Origin: JAICJR01 sp036491015
GTDB taxonomy: Bacteria; Actinomycetota; Thermoleophilia; Solirubrobacterales; Thermoleophilaceae
NCBI GenBank assembly: GCA_036491015.1
Contig: DASXCV010000378.1
Span: 1 to 59,228 of the forward strand
Reading direction: 5' to 3'
DNA length: 59,228 bases
Below the pieces are notes generated by a model. It was not told where the DNA came from. It did not search any database and saw only the letters and a program-made list of their open reading frames with translations. A program made the position numbers and the translations under genes. This document shows positions 40,090 to 49,307 of this stretch, one piece after another (positions within the stretch are counted from its first letter, which is position 1; each line of letters begins with the position of its first letter).

Positions 40090-41655
40090 CTATTCCACAA
40101 CGAGTCCGTGCCGCATCGTGTTCTCGGTGACCACGCGCGGCTCCACGAACTGGAGCAGATAGTCCGGGCCGCCGGCCTTCGAGCCGATACCCGATCTGCG
40201 GTTGCCCCCGAAGGGCTGCCGGCCCACCATCGCTCCGGTGATGTGGCGGTTCACGTAGAGGTTGCCGACCGGCGAGCGCCGAGCCACCTCCTCCACCGTC
40301 TCGGGGTTGCGGGAGAAGAGGCCGCCGGTGAGCGCGAACGGCGAGCGCTCGAGCGCGTCGCAGGCGGCGGAGATGTTCTTCACCCGCTCGACCGCGAGCA
40401 CCGGCCCGAAGATCTCATCGGTGAGCACGGCCGAGTCCGGCGGCAGGTCGGCGATCAGGGTTGGCGAGCAGAACCAGCCGTTCGCCGGGAGCTCGCCGTC
40501 GGCGCGGGCCACCACGCGGCCCTCGCCGGCCCCCAGTTCGGCGTAGCGCCTCACACGCTCCTGCGCCTCCTGCTCGATCACGGGCGGCACGTCGCTTGCG
40601 AAGTCGTCGGCCTGGCCCACGCGCAGCACCTTGACGGCGCCGGAGAGCCGCTCGAGCAGCGCATCGGCCACCTGCTCGTGCGCGAGCAGGCGCGAGGCGG
40701 CTGAGCACTTCTGCCCCGCGTAGACGAAGGCTGACTTGACGATCGCGGGAACGGCGTCGTCGAGGTCGGCGTCCGAGTCCACGATCACCGCGTTCTTGCC
40801 GCCCATCTCGGCCACCACGCGCTTCACGTGCGGCTGGCCGTCCGGCGTGTCCCCGGCCGCGCGCACGATGTCGAGGCCGACTGCGCTCGAGCCGGTGAAG
40901 GCGATCACGTGCACGCCCGGGTCGCGCACGAGCGCCGCGCCCACCTCGCCGAACCCGGGCAGCAGAGAGATCGCGCCGGGCGGCACGCCGGCCTCGCGCA
41001 GGGCCTCCACGAGCGCGTGCGACGACGCCGGCGCCTGCTCCGCCGGCTTCAGCACCACGCTGTTGCCGGCCGCCAGTGCCGCCGAGGTCATCCCGGCGGG
41101 GATCGCGAGCGGGAAGTTCCAGGGCGCGATCACCGCGCACACGCCGCGCGGCGCGTAGTGCATCGAGTTGCGCTCGCCCGGCACCTGCAGCAGGCCGGCG
41201 CCCTGGTCAAGGCGCAGCGCCTCGCGCGCGTAGTACTCGAGGAAGTCGATCGCCTCGCACACGTCGGCGTCGGCCTCGGGCCACGGCTTCGCGCACTCGC
41301 GCACCTGGAGCGCGGCCAGCTCGAGCCGGCGCGAGCGCAGGATCCCGGCGGCGGCGCTCAGCACCTCGGCGCGGCCCGCGGCGCCGCGATCGCGCCACGC
41401 CGGGAACGCGTGGCCGGCCGCCTCCACGGCGCGGACGGCGTCGTGCTCCGTGGCCCTGCCCGCGGTGGCCACCACGCGCTCCGGGGCGCCCGGGTCGGTG
41501 GACTCGAAGCCCTCGTGCGCGCCGCGCTCGCGCCCGATGAGCACCGGGACGGCGAGCGGCAGCCGCGGCTCGAGCTCGCGCAGTGCGCCGAGCAGCGACT
41601 CGCGCGCGGGCGCGCGGCGCAGCTCGAGGGTGGGCTCGTTGGCGAACGGCTTCAC
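40090..41655 (-). CDS. pruA: 1-pyrroline-5-carboxylate dehydrogenase
   Basis: An aldehyde dehydrogenase of 521 residues that oxidises glutamate semialdehyde to glutamate with NAD, the second step of proline catabolism. Visible are the N-terminal P5CDH-type region (VPVLIGRERGAHEGFESTDPGAPERVV), CAVIAPWNFPLAIPAGM, the general base in VAEMGGKNAVI and the catalytic Cys in YAGQKCSAASR. GTG at 41655 overlaps the proline dehydrogenase stop by 4 nt, so the two halves of a PutA-type activity are separate but coupled. Confidence 0.93.
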   Translation of the reverse strand: MKPFANEPTLELRRAPARESLLGALRELEPRLPLAVPVLIGRERGAHEGFESTDPGAPERVVATAGRATEHDAVRAVEAAGHAFPAWRDRGAAGRAEVLSAAAGILRSRRLELAALQVRECAKPWPEADADVCEAIDFLEYYAREALRLDQGAGLLQVPGERNSMHYAPRGVCAVIAPWNFPLAIPAGMTSAALAAGNSVVLKPAEQAPASSHALVEALREAGVPPGAISLLPGFGEVGAALVRDPGVHVIAFTGSSAVGLDIVRAAGDTPDGQPHVKRVVAEMGGKNAVIVDSDADLDDAVPAIVKSAFVYAGQKCSAASRLLAHEQVADALLERLSGAVKVLRVGQADDFASDVPPVIEQEAQERVRRYAELGAGEGRVVARADGELPANGWFCSPTLIADLPPDSAVLTDEIFGPVLAVERVKNISAACDALERSPFALTGGLFSRNPETVEEVARRSPVGNLYVNRHITGAMVGRQPFGGNRRSGIGSKAGGPDYLLQFVEPRVVTENTMRHGLVVE

Positions 41656-42983
41656 GGCGCCGCGAGCAGCTCCTCCAGCGGCACGCCGCGCGCCTGCTCG
41701 TTCAGGAACGACTCGTTCGACGTGTTCTCGAGCAGACGCCGCACGAGATAGGCCATCCCCGCCACGAGGTCGCCGACCGGGCAGTACACGCGCACGCGGA
41801 AGCCCTGCTTGGCAAGCGCGTGCTGCAGCTCGTCGCCGAGGCCGCGCAGCACCTGCAGCTCGAGGTCGCGGTCGTCGCCGCCGGTGTCGCGGTTGTAGGC
41901 GATCGCGTGCGAGACGCTGCGCAGGTTGTGCGAGCCGATCGCCACGCGCACGGCGGGGCGGGCGTCGAGCAGGCGGCGCGTGAGCTGTTCGAAGTTGCGG
42001 TCGCAGTCCGCCTTCACCTCGAACACCGGCGCCTGCCAGCCGTGCTGGCGCGCCTCCACGATCTCGTGGTCCCAGTACGCGCCCTTCACGAGCCGCACCA
42101 CGAGCGGCGGGCGTCGGGGCGACTCCGTGGCCCAGGCCAGGATGCGGTCGAGCTGGTCCGGCGACTCGCGCAGGTACGCCTGGAGCACCAGGCCCGCGGA
42201 CGGCCCCTCGCGGAACTCCTCCTCGTCGAGCAGCTCGAAGATCAGGTCCATCGTCGTCTCGAGCGAGTCGAGCGACTCCATGTCGATGTGCAGATGCGCG
42301 CCGCGGTCGCGCGCCCTCTGCAGCAGCGGGCGCATGCGGCGGGCGGCGTCCTCGCGGCCGAGGTGCGGCGCGTCCGGGCGCAGGAGCGGGGTGAGCGCGG
42401 AGACCTTCACGGACAGGTTGGCGCGCGGCAGCGGGCCGAGCGAGTCGGACTCGAGCGACGGCCGCTCCGGCCAGCGCGGCGCGGCCTCGGCGATCGTGTC
42501 GAGCGCCTCGGCACAGCGCTCGGCGTAGCGGTCCGCCTCCGACTCGGTCACGGTCGCCTCGCCGAGCAGGTCCACCGACGAGGCGGCCCCGCCCTCCCAC
42601 AGCTCGCGCAGCACCCCGAGCGCCTTGCGCGGCGACTCGCCGACGATGAAGCGGTGTGCCATGTGGCGCACACCGCCCGCGGCGGCCGCGCCGAGCGCCG
42701 TCCGGCCCGGCTTCGTGCCCGCCATCTTCACCGCGACCTCGAGCGGCGGCGGGCGCTCCCCGAGCTCGCCCAGGTAGCCGCTGAGGTGGCGGGCGAGGTC
42801 GTCGAGCGAGCGGCACGCGGGCGTCACGTCGACGAAACGGAACAGCGCGGCGCGCAGCTCAGCGTCCTGCGAGGCCAGCTCCATCGCGCGGGCGTCGAGC
42901 GCCTTCACCGGGTTGCGGCTGCGCTGCGGGAAGGCCGCGAACAATTCGCGGCCCACCTGCTCCAGCTCGGCCTCTACCGCCAC
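41652..42983 (-). CDS. Proline dehydrogenase
   Basis: An FAD-dependent TIM-barrel enzyme of 443 residues that oxidises proline to pyrroline-5-carboxylate. The core motifs LSVKVSAL, HLHIDMESLDS, VLQAYLRES, PLVVRLVKGAYWDHE and RVAIGSHNLRS are intact, while an N-terminal helical region of about 150 residues resembles the PutA arm domain. The DNA-binding part of PutA is missing. It is the first gene of a two-gene operon and divergent from the glutaredoxin gene at 43025. Confidence 0.92.
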   Translation of the reverse strand: MAVEAELEQVGRELFAAFPQRSRNPVKALDARAMELASQDAELRAALFRFVDVTPACRSLDDLARHLSGYLGELGERPPPLEVAVKMAGTKPGRTALGAAAAGGVRHMAHRFIVGESPRKALGVLRELWEGGAASSVDLLGEATVTESEADRYAERCAEALDTIAEAAPRWPERPSLESDSLGPLPRANLSVKVSALTPLLRPDAPHLGREDAARRMRPLLQRARDRGAHLHIDMESLDSLETTMDLIFELLDEEEFREGPSAGLVLQAYLRESPDQLDRILAWATESPRRPPLVVRLVKGAYWDHEIVEARQHGWQAPVFEVKADCDRNFEQLTRRLLDARPAVRVAIGSHNLRSVSHAIAYNRDTGGDDRDLELQVLRGLGDELQHALAKQGFRVRVYCPVGDLVAGMAYLVRRLLENTSNESFLNEQARGVPLEELLAAP

Positions 42984-43024
42984 GGCCAGAAAGCTACTCG
43001 CCGGAGGTCGGTAGCCTCGGGGCG

Positions 43025-43240
43025 ATGGCGGAACGGATCATGTACGTGAAGCCGGGCTGTCCCTACTGCCAGCAGGCACGGGACGCCCTCGGCGCAGAGG
43101 GCCTCGACTGGGAGGAGCGCGACGCCACGGCGGACCGCGGCTGGCGCGAGGAGCTGATGGAACACTCGCGCGGCAGCGGCGTGGTGCCGACGATCGTGGC
43201 GCCGGAAGGGGTGACCGTCGGCTGGAACGGCAGGGGCTGA
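43025..43240 (+). CDS. Glutaredoxin-family protein
   Basis: 71 residues with a canonical CPYC active site (KPGCPYCQQARDAL) and a VVPTIV cis-proline loop. It is a small thiol-disulfide oxidoreductase of the cytoplasm. The C-terminus ends at a glycine-rich turn (VGWNGRG), slightly shorter than classical glutaredoxin. It is followed after 35 nt by the thyX-like gene on the same strand. Confidence 0.85.
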   Translation: MAERIMYVKPGCPYCQQARDALGAEGLDWEERDATADRGWREELMEHSRGSGVVPTIVAPEGVTVGWNGRG

Positions 43241-43275
43241 CGGGTCCACTAGGGGCGGCCGGTCGGTCGCCTAGT

Positions 43276-44883
43276 ATGGCCAACCCGATGCGTTACCCCG
43301 TTGAGACCTTCAGCGCGGAGGAGCGGGCGCTGCTCGCGCCCCACTTCACCAACCTCGACCGGCCCGTGTTCGCGCTGGTGAACCTCCCGGAGACGGTCAA
43401 GGGCGCGCTTTTTGCCCGCTATTCGCGCTATCAGGGCACGCTCCGGCGGCTCTTCCTCGACGAGTTCGCGGGCGACCTCGAGGCGGGCGCGGCCCGCGCC
43501 TTCGACGGCGAGGAGGGCGAGCGCGCCGCCCGCCTCTACCGCACGATCTTCCTGGGCTACGGCGACGACTCGGTGGCCCAGCTCGGCGGCGCTCACATCG
43601 CCTGCGAGTGGGTGTCGAACGTGATGACCAAGGTGCTTCAGCGCGGCCGGCTCGCGGCCTACCTCGAGCAGTCCACGCGCTACATCCCCTACGACGCGCC
43701 GATGCCCGGCGGCGGCTACCGCTTCTGGAGCGACGACTCGCTCGGGCCCGAGTACGGCACGGCGATGAACTTCCTCTTCGACACCTATTCGCGGGCGCTG
43801 CCCAAGGTCACGGCCTGGGCCGAGGAGCGCTTCCCGCGCGCCGAGGGCGAGCCCGAGGCGGCGCACACGCGCTCGATCACGGCCAAAGCGCTCGACCTGC
43901 TGCGCGGACTCCTGCCCGCGGCCTCGCTCTCACACATGGGCATGTTCGCCACCGGCCAGGCCTACGAGCAGCTCCTGATGCGCCTACAGGCCTCGCCGCT
44001 CCCGGAGGCGCGCGAGTACGGCCGCATGATCCTGGGCGAGCTGCAGCAGACGATGCCGAGCTTCGTCGCGCGGGTGGACAACCCGGAGCGCGGCGGCCGC
44101 TGGGTCCACTACCTCGAGGAGCGCGAGCAGGCGGCCGACCGCTGGGCGGCGCGGCTCGGGCTCGACCGCGCGCGGCGCAAGGAGGACACGCGGCCGTCGG
44201 TGCGCCTCCTGTCGGTGCGCGGCACCGAGGACGATCTCCTCGCGTCCCTGCTGTTCGAGGCCGCCGGCGTGTCCGAGGAGGAGGTCCGCGCCGCCGTGCG
44301 GGTGCTGCCGCCCGACGAGCGCGTGACACTGCTCCGCGAGCTCGTGGGGGAGCGCGAGAACCGCCGCTACCGCCCGGGGCGCGGCTTCGAGGCGTTGAGC
44401 TACCGCTTCGAGGTGGTGGGCGACTACGGCGCCTTCCGCGACCTCCAGCGCCACCGGCTGCTGACCGTCCAGTGGCAGCCGCTCACCCCCTACCTCGGCG
44501 CCGGGGTGCCGCAGGAGCTCGAGGACGCGGGCGTGGCCGACGACTACCGCGCCGGGCTCGAGCGCTCACACGCCGAGTACGAGCGGCTCGTGGACGCCGG
44601 CCTGGCGGAGCTCGCGCCCTACGCCCTCTGCCTCGGCTACCGAATCCGCTACGTGCTCGACATGAACGCCCGCGAGGCGATGCACCTGATCGAGCTTCGC
44701 TCGGGGCGCGAGGGACATCCCACCTACCGCGCCGTGGCGCACGAGCTGCACGCTCAGATCGCGCGCGTGCACCCCGCCGTGGCGGGCGCGATGACGCACG
44801 TGGACCGGGACACCGAGCCGCGGCTCGAGCGCATCCTGTCCGAGATCCGCACCCACGCCAAGCGCGCGGCCACGCGGGTGTAG
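43276..44883 (+). CDS. thyX: FAD-dependent thymidylate synthase, long two-module ThyX
   Basis: 535 residues, about twice the usual ThyX length. Two ThyX-like modules are seen. The first, around 95-140, has GDDSVAQLGGAHIACEWVSN and LQRGRLAAYLEQSTRYIPYD, matching the RHRxxSxxxxSxRY signature but with Gly for His. The second, around 370-410, has GAFRDLQRHRLLTVQWQPLTPYLG, keeping RHR but losing the S-x-R. Active sites may therefore be shared or asymmetric. ThyX makes dTMP from dUMP with methylenetetrahydrofolate and NADPH. The rpe gene follows after 2 nt. Confidence 0.8.
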   Translation: MANPMRYPVETFSAEERALLAPHFTNLDRPVFALVNLPETVKGALFARYSRYQGTLRRLFLDEFAGDLEAGAARAFDGEEGERAARLYRTIFLGYGDDSVAQLGGAHIACEWVSNVMTKVLQRGRLAAYLEQSTRYIPYDAPMPGGGYRFWSDDSLGPEYGTAMNFLFDTYSRALPKVTAWAEERFPRAEGEPEAAHTRSITAKALDLLRGLLPAASLSHMGMFATGQAYEQLLMRLQASPLPEAREYGRMILGELQQTMPSFVARVDNPERGGRWVHYLEEREQAADRWAARLGLDRARRKEDTRPSVRLLSVRGTEDDLLASLLFEAAGVSEEEVRAAVRVLPPDERVTLLRELVGERENRRYRPGRGFEALSYRFEVVGDYGAFRDLQRHRLLTVQWQPLTPYLGAGVPQELEDAGVADDYRAGLERSHAEYERLVDAGLAELAPYALCLGYRIRYVLDMNAREAMHLIELRSGREGHPTYRAVAHELHAQIARVHPAVAGAMTHVDRDTEPRLERILSEIRTHAKRAATRV

Positions 44884-44885
44884 CG

Positions 44886-45569
44886 ATGGGCGCCGCGACC
44901 CTCCCAGACGGCCGTCGCGTGGCGCCGTCGATCCTGTCGGCCGACTGGTCGCGGATGTGGGAGCAGGTGCAGACGGTGATGGACGCGGGCGCGCGCGTGA
45001 TCCACGTGGACGTGATGGACGGGCACTTCGTGCCGCCGATCACGATGGGGCCGCAGATGGTCGCGGCGCTTTCAGACCACGTGCACGGCGCCGGCGGCTG
45101 GCTCGACGTGCACCTGATGATCGACCGCCCAGAGCACCAGGTGGAGGCGTTCGCGAAGGCGGGCGCGGACTCGATCAACATCCACTGGGAGGCCACGCCG
45201 CACGTGCACTACGCCCTCAAGGCGGTGCGCGAGGCGGGCTGCCTCGCCGGGCTCGCCATCAACCCGGCCACGCCGCCGGAGGCCGTGGTGGCCGCGGCGG
45301 ACACGTTCGACATCCTGCTCTGCATGACCGTCAACCCCGGCTGGGGCGGACAGGCTTTCATCGAGACCTCCAAGGACAAGGTGCGGCGGCTGCGCTCGAT
45401 CCTTCCGGACCGCATCGCCATCTCGGTGGACGGCGGCGTGGACCGAGATACCGCCCGGCCCTGCCGCGAGGCGGGGGCGCGGCTGTTCGTGGCCGGCTCC
45501 GCCGTGTTCGGCGCCGAGGACCCGGCGAGCGCCTATACCGAGCTGGCCGGCGCCGCCGGCGCCTCCTGA
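44886..45569 (+). CDS. rpe: Ribulose-phosphate 3-epimerase
   Basis: A TIM-barrel epimerase of 227 residues that interconverts ribulose 5-phosphate and xylulose 5-phosphate. Diagnostic are APSILSADW, HVDVMDGHFVPPITMGPQMV (metal ligands), LDVHLMI, MTVNPGWGGQAFI and ISVDGGVDRDTA. ATG at 44886 lies 2 nt after the thyX stop; the long upstream frame is a shadow of thyX. After it, 45570-45694 has no gene I can support. Confidence 0.93.
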   Translation: MGAATLPDGRRVAPSILSADWSRMWEQVQTVMDAGARVIHVDVMDGHFVPPITMGPQMVAALSDHVHGAGGWLDVHLMIDRPEHQVEAFAKAGADSINIHWEATPHVHYALKAVREAGCLAGLAINPATPPEAVVAAADTFDILLCMTVNPGWGGQAFIETSKDKVRRLRSILPDRIAISVDGGVDRDTARPCREAGARLFVAGSAVFGAEDPASAYTELAGAAGAS

Positions 45570-45694
45570 GCGCACGCCCTGACGCGCTGCTCGAGCGCAA
45601 CTGGGCGGCGCTGCCCGGCTGAGCCGCCTGCCACAGCCTTCGTGCACGCACCCTAGACCGGGGGCGCCGGGCGCGCGAAGATGAGGACTTGAGC

Positions 45695-46963
45695 ATGTCT
45701 GGCCTGCTCTGGACCGCGGCTGAAACCGTCAAGGTCTTCCGCGTAGACACGGGATCGTTCCTCGTGATCGTCGCCTGCTCCGCGGTGGCGGCGAGCGTGG
45801 TCGCGATCGCAGGCGCGCGCAACCTGTTCCTGCCCGTGGTGGTGGTCGAGCTCGTGCTGGGCGTGATCGTGGGACCGCAGGTCGCCGGCATCGCCCACGT
45901 GAACGGCTTCACCGACTTCTTCGCCGACCTCGGCCTCGGCATGCTGTTCTTCTTCGCCGGCTACGAGATCGACATCCCCCGCATCCGCGGCCGGCCGCTG
46001 CGGCTCGCGATGTTCGGCTGGGCGATCTCCCTCGCCCTCGCCTACACGATCGGCGGCGCGCTGGCGGCGGCCGGCGTGGTGCTCTCGCTCGTGTACGTGG
46101 GCTCGGCGCTCGCCACCACGGCCATCGGCACGCTGCTGCCCGTGCTGTCGGACACGGGCGAGCTGAAGACCGAGTTCGGCACCTACCTGCTCGCCGCCGG
46201 GGCGGTCGGGGAGTTCGGCCCGATCCTGCTGCTCACCCTCCTGCTCTCGACACAGAGCGCCCTGCACAACGCGCTGATCCTGATCGCGTTCATCGCGCTC
46301 GCCGTGGGGGTGGCGGTGGCGGCCGTGCGCTCCTCGGGCCGCACGCTGCCGCTGTTCGAGCGGACGATCGAGAAGAGTTCGCAGCTCGCCATCCGCTGGA
46401 TCGTGGTGCTCGTGTTCGCGCTCGCGCTGCTCGCCAACAAGCTCGGGCTCGACCTGCTGCTCGGGGGCTTCGCCGCCGGCCTGATCACCAGGCAGGTCCT
46501 CCAGAAGTCGGAGGTGCCGGCGTTCGACTCGAAGCTGAACGCGGTGGCCTTCGGCGTCTTCATCCCGTTCTTCTTCGTGGTCAGCGGCATGCACCTCGAC
46601 GTGGACGCGCTCTTCTCCTCGCCCTCCGGCGTGCTGAAGCTCCTGCTCTTCTTCGTGCTCTTCCTCGTGGTGCGCGGCACGCCCGCGCTCCTGCTCTACC
46701 GCAACGTGCTCCCGTTGAAGGAGGACCGCCGGGCGCTCGCCTTCTTCAGCGCCACCCAGCTGCCGCTCGTGGTGGCGATCACCACCGTCGCGGTGCGAGA
46801 CGGCCACATGCGCGCGTCCACCGCCGCGGCGCTCGTGGGCGCGGGAGCGCTGTCCACCGTCGCCGGGCCGCTCCACGGGCTCTACATGCGGCGGGTGGGC
46901 GCCCGCAAGCGCGCGCTCGAACCGGCAGCCGCGGCACCGGCTCCGCTCGCCCACACTCCCTAA
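45695..46963 (+). CDS. Cation/proton antiporter (CPA2, Kef/NhaS-type membrane domain)
   Basis: An integral membrane exchanger of about 422 residues with 11-12 hydrophobic helices. Family stretches include LVLGVIVGPQVAG, DLGLGMLFFFAGYEIDIPRIRG, VGSALATTAIGTLLPVLSDTG and FIPFFFVVSGMHLDVDAL. There is no C-terminal TrkA/RCK domain, so any regulation by nucleotides must come from another protein. ATG at 45695 is preceded by GAGGA at 45683-45687; a TTG two codons earlier is less likely. Confidence 0.9.
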   Translation: MSGLLWTAAETVKVFRVDTGSFLVIVACSAVAASVVAIAGARNLFLPVVVVELVLGVIVGPQVAGIAHVNGFTDFFADLGLGMLFFFAGYEIDIPRIRGRPLRLAMFGWAISLALAYTIGGALAAAGVVLSLVYVGSALATTAIGTLLPVLSDTGELKTEFGTYLLAAGAVGEFGPILLLTLLLSTQSALHNALILIAFIALAVGVAVAAVRSSGRTLPLFERTIEKSSQLAIRWIVVLVFALALLANKLGLDLLLGGFAAGLITRQVLQKSEVPAFDSKLNAVAFGVFIPFFFVVSGMHLDVDALFSSPSGVLKLLLFFVLFLVVRGTPALLLYRNVLPLKEDRRALAFFSATQLPLVVAITTVAVRDGHMRASTAAALVGAGALSTVAGPLHGLYMRRVGARKRALEPAAAAPAPLAHTP

Positions 46964-46995
46964 TCTCTACTGAATTGGTAGACTTTGCTCCGGTC

Positions 46996-47466
46996 ATGGA
47001 ACTGGGGGAGCTACACAACCTCGCCGAGAGCCTCGGGAGCGACTCGTCGGCCTGGCATCACCTCGTTCGCCACGACCCCCTGCGGCGGGTGTTCGAGCCC
47101 GTGCTCGACGAGCCCGATGTGGAGGGCTGGCTGATCTGCTGGATGCCCGGTCACGACACTGGCTTCCACGACCACGACGTCTCCTCCGGCGCAGTCACGG
47201 TGTTGAGCGGCCAGGTGCTCGAGGAGCGCCTGACGGTCGGCCGAGGCGGGATGCTCGCGAGCGTCTACTCCGCGGGCCATACGTTCGAGTTCTCGCCGTC
47301 CGACATCCACCGCGTCACGCACACGGGCAGCGAGCCGGCCGTGACGCTGCATGTGTACTCGCCGCGCATCGTGCGGCCCGGGGCCTACACCGTGTCGGAC
47401 GAGGGCGTGCTGCGCCGCCACCCCGTGGCCAGCGGCGAGGAGTTGCGGCCGCTCACGGCCGCGTAG
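46996..47466 (+). CDS. Cysteine dioxygenase-like cupin
   Basis: 156 residues of the type I cysteine dioxygenase fold. The iron site is HDTGFHDHDVSSGAVTVLSG (H-x-H) with a later His in SDIHRVTHTG, and the partner motif HVYSPRI follows. It probably oxidises cysteine or a related thiol to a sulfinate. ATG at 46996 is preferred; an in-frame TTG at 46975 would add seven residues. No ribosome site is visible. Its last 14 nt overlap the convergent exporter gene. Confidence 0.82.
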   Translation: MELGELHNLAESLGSDSSAWHHLVRHDPLRRVFEPVLDEPDVEGWLICWMPGHDTGFHDHDVSSGAVTVLSGQVLEERLTVGRGGMLASVYSAGHTFEFSPSDIHRVTHTGSEPAVTLHVYSPRIVRPGAYTVSDEGVLRRHPVASGEELRPLTAA

Positions 47467-48295
47467 AGTCGGCTGCCGCCTGCTGCGAGCGCCGGAACGT
47501 GAAGCCGCCGCCTCCGCCCGGGCGCTTCTCCCAGCGGAAGTGGCGCGCCGCGAAGATCGTGGCTCCCGCCCACCAGATGAGCATCACGCCCAGGTCCTTC
47601 CCGGAGAAGCCGTAGCCCGTGGTGTGCGGGCTGAAGCAGGCCTCGAAGCTCTGCGCCAGATGGCTCAACGGGAAGATGTGCGCGATCTTCTGGAGCCAGT
47701 CCGGATACGTGTTCAGCGGATAGAAGACGCCCGATACGAACAGCAGCGGGAAGAACGTGATCGCGGCGATCGGCTGCGCGCTCTCGGGCCGGTCCACGAG
47801 CGTGGACACGCAGAGGGCGATCGCCGTGATCGAGGCCGCGCCGACGAACAGCGTGATGACGGCGGCCGGCAGCAGCTTCGGGTAGATGTGCACGCCGAAC
47901 GCGGGCACGGCCACCACGAACATCAGGAGCACCGACAGGAAGCCGGCGGTGATTGCCGCGCCGACGAGCGCCGAGAGATAGATCCACGGCGGCAGCGGCG
48001 TGCCCCGCACCCGCTTGAGGATGCCCTGGTCGCGCAGGTTCGCGACCAGGATGATCAGGCCCTGGTAACACGAGGTCGCCACCGCGAAGATCGCGATGCC
48101 CGGCGTGTAGAACTGGACGAAGTCGACCTTCCCCCCGGGGACCGCGACGCTGCTCCCCTTGTTACCGGCGTCGAAGATGATCAGGAAGATCAGCGGGAAC
48201 ACGAACGTGAAGAACGCGCCGCGCGGCCCGCGGAGCAGGATCCGCAGCCGGATGGCGATCCAGCGAACGAGCAGCTTGAGGTCGACCGCGCGCAT
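47453..48295 (-). CDS. ABC-2 type transporter permease
   Basis: A membrane subunit of 280 residues with six hydrophobic helices, typical of ABC-2 drug or polysaccharide exporters (FVFPLIFLIIFDAG, LRDQGILKRVRGTPLPPWIYLSAL, FFPLLFVSGVFYPLNTYPDWLQKIAHIFPLSHLAQ). The tail is glycine- and arginine-rich. ATG at 48295 overlaps the stop of its ATPase by 1 nt; a GTG one codon earlier is also possible. Substrate unknown. Confidence 0.92.
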   Translation of the reverse strand: MRAVDLKLLVRWIAIRLRILLRGPRGAFFTFVFPLIFLIIFDAGNKGSSVAVPGGKVDFVQFYTPGIAIFAVATSCYQGLIILVANLRDQGILKRVRGTPLPPWIYLSALVGAAITAGFLSVLLMFVVAVPAFGVHIYPKLLPAAVITLFVGAASITAIALCVSTLVDRPESAQPIAAITFFPLLFVSGVFYPLNTYPDWLQKIAHIFPLSHLAQSFEACFSPHTTGYGFSGKDLGVMLIWWAGATIFAARHFRWEKRPGGGGGFTFRRSQQAAADSTRP

Positions 48296-49212
48296 CACGC
48301 CGCACCTGCGCTCGTCAGCTCGAGATAGATGTCCTCGAGCGACCGGCGGGTGACCGTCAGGCCCTCCAGCTCGAGCCCCCGTTCGTTCGCCCAGGACAGC
48401 AGCGGCGCGAGGTCCTGCGTGGGCCGCTCGCTGCTGAACACCACGCGGCCGTTTGTGTGCTCGGCGCCATCCGGAAGCGGGAGCGTGCCCGCGTCGACGC
48501 CATCGGGCGTCTTGAAGCTCACGAGCGCGGCGCTCACGTCGCGGCCGGCGATCGTGTCCGGCGTGCCCTCGGCGACGATGCGCCCGGCGGCGATCACCGC
48601 CACGCGGTCGGCGAGGTTCTGCGCCTCGTCCATGTAGTGCGTGGTCAGCAGGATCGTCTTGCCGAGCGAGGCGAGGCCGTCGATCACCTCCCACGCCTGG
48701 CGGCGCGCGGTTGGGTCAAAGCCGGTGGTGGGCTCGTCGAGGAAGATCAGCTCCGGATCGCCCGCGATCCCGAGCGCGAGGTCGAGCCGGCGACGCTGCC
48801 CGCCCGACAGGGTCTCCACGCGCGCATCGCGCTTCTCGCCGAGGCCCACCAGGTCGACGCACTCGTCCGGGTCGCGCGGCTCAGGGTAGGAGCTGCTGTA
48901 GATCTCCACCGCCTCGCGCACGGTGAGCACGCCGTCCACGCCCTCCTCCTGCAGCACGATGCCGATCTGCTCACGGAACGGGCGCTCGCCCTTGTCCGGG
49001 TCGAAGCCGAGCACCGCCACCTCACCGTCGTCGCGCTTGCGATGTCCCTCGAGGATCTCGACGAGGGTGGTCTTGCCCGCGCCGTTCGGCCCGAGCAGGC
49101 CGAACACCTCGCCGCGGCGGATCTCGATATCCACTCCCGCGAGCGCCTGTAGCGACCCGTAGCTCTTGCGCAGCCCCCGGACCTGGACCGCGATCTCTCC
49201 CGCCGCAACCAT
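48295..49212 (-). CDS. ABC transporter ATP-binding protein (DrrA/CcmA type)
   Basis: A single nucleotide-binding domain of 305 residues with a C-terminal extension. Walker A is LLGPNGAGKTT, the signature LSGGQRRRLDLALG, and Walker B LIFLDEPTTGFDP. It powers the ABC-2 permease that follows, probably as an exporter. Upstream, 49213-49284 is relatively AT-rich and should hold its promoter, but I cannot assign the boxes. Confidence 0.93.
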   Translation of the reverse strand: MVAAGEIAVQVRGLRKSYGSLQALAGVDIEIRRGEVFGLLGPNGAGKTTLVEILEGHRKRDDGEVAVLGFDPDKGERPFREQIGIVLQEEGVDGVLTVREAVEIYSSSYPEPRDPDECVDLVGLGEKRDARVETLSGGQRRRLDLALGIAGDPELIFLDEPTTGFDPTARRQAWEVIDGLASLGKTILLTTHYMDEAQNLADRVAVIAAGRIVAEGTPDTIAGRDVSAALVSFKTPDGVDAGTLPLPDGAEHTNGRVVFSSERPTQDLAPLLSWANERGLELEGLTVTRRSLEDIYLELTSAGAA

Positions 49213-49284
49213 CAGCTAACTGAGGATAAAGAGCGCCGAACGAGTTGCCTGTTAAGCGAAATAAACGGTCGCTTGAAGAACACC

Positions 49285-49305
49285 CCTATGACCTATGACC
49301 TATCC
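49285..49305. repeat. Heptamer repeat tract CCTATGA (copy 2)
   Basis: CCTATGA, CCTATGA, CCTATCC in tandem. The first 19 nt are identical to the tract at 23881-23899. As in copy 1, it lies immediately beyond the stop codon of a minus-strand gene, the one ending at 49308. Confidence 0.7.
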
Positions 49306-49307
49306 CC

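Noticed and set aside
45570..45694. Possible gene remnant after rpe
   Set aside because: A short open frame ends in ALLERNWAALPG, but it has no start of its own and reads as a shadow of rpe continuing past its stop.
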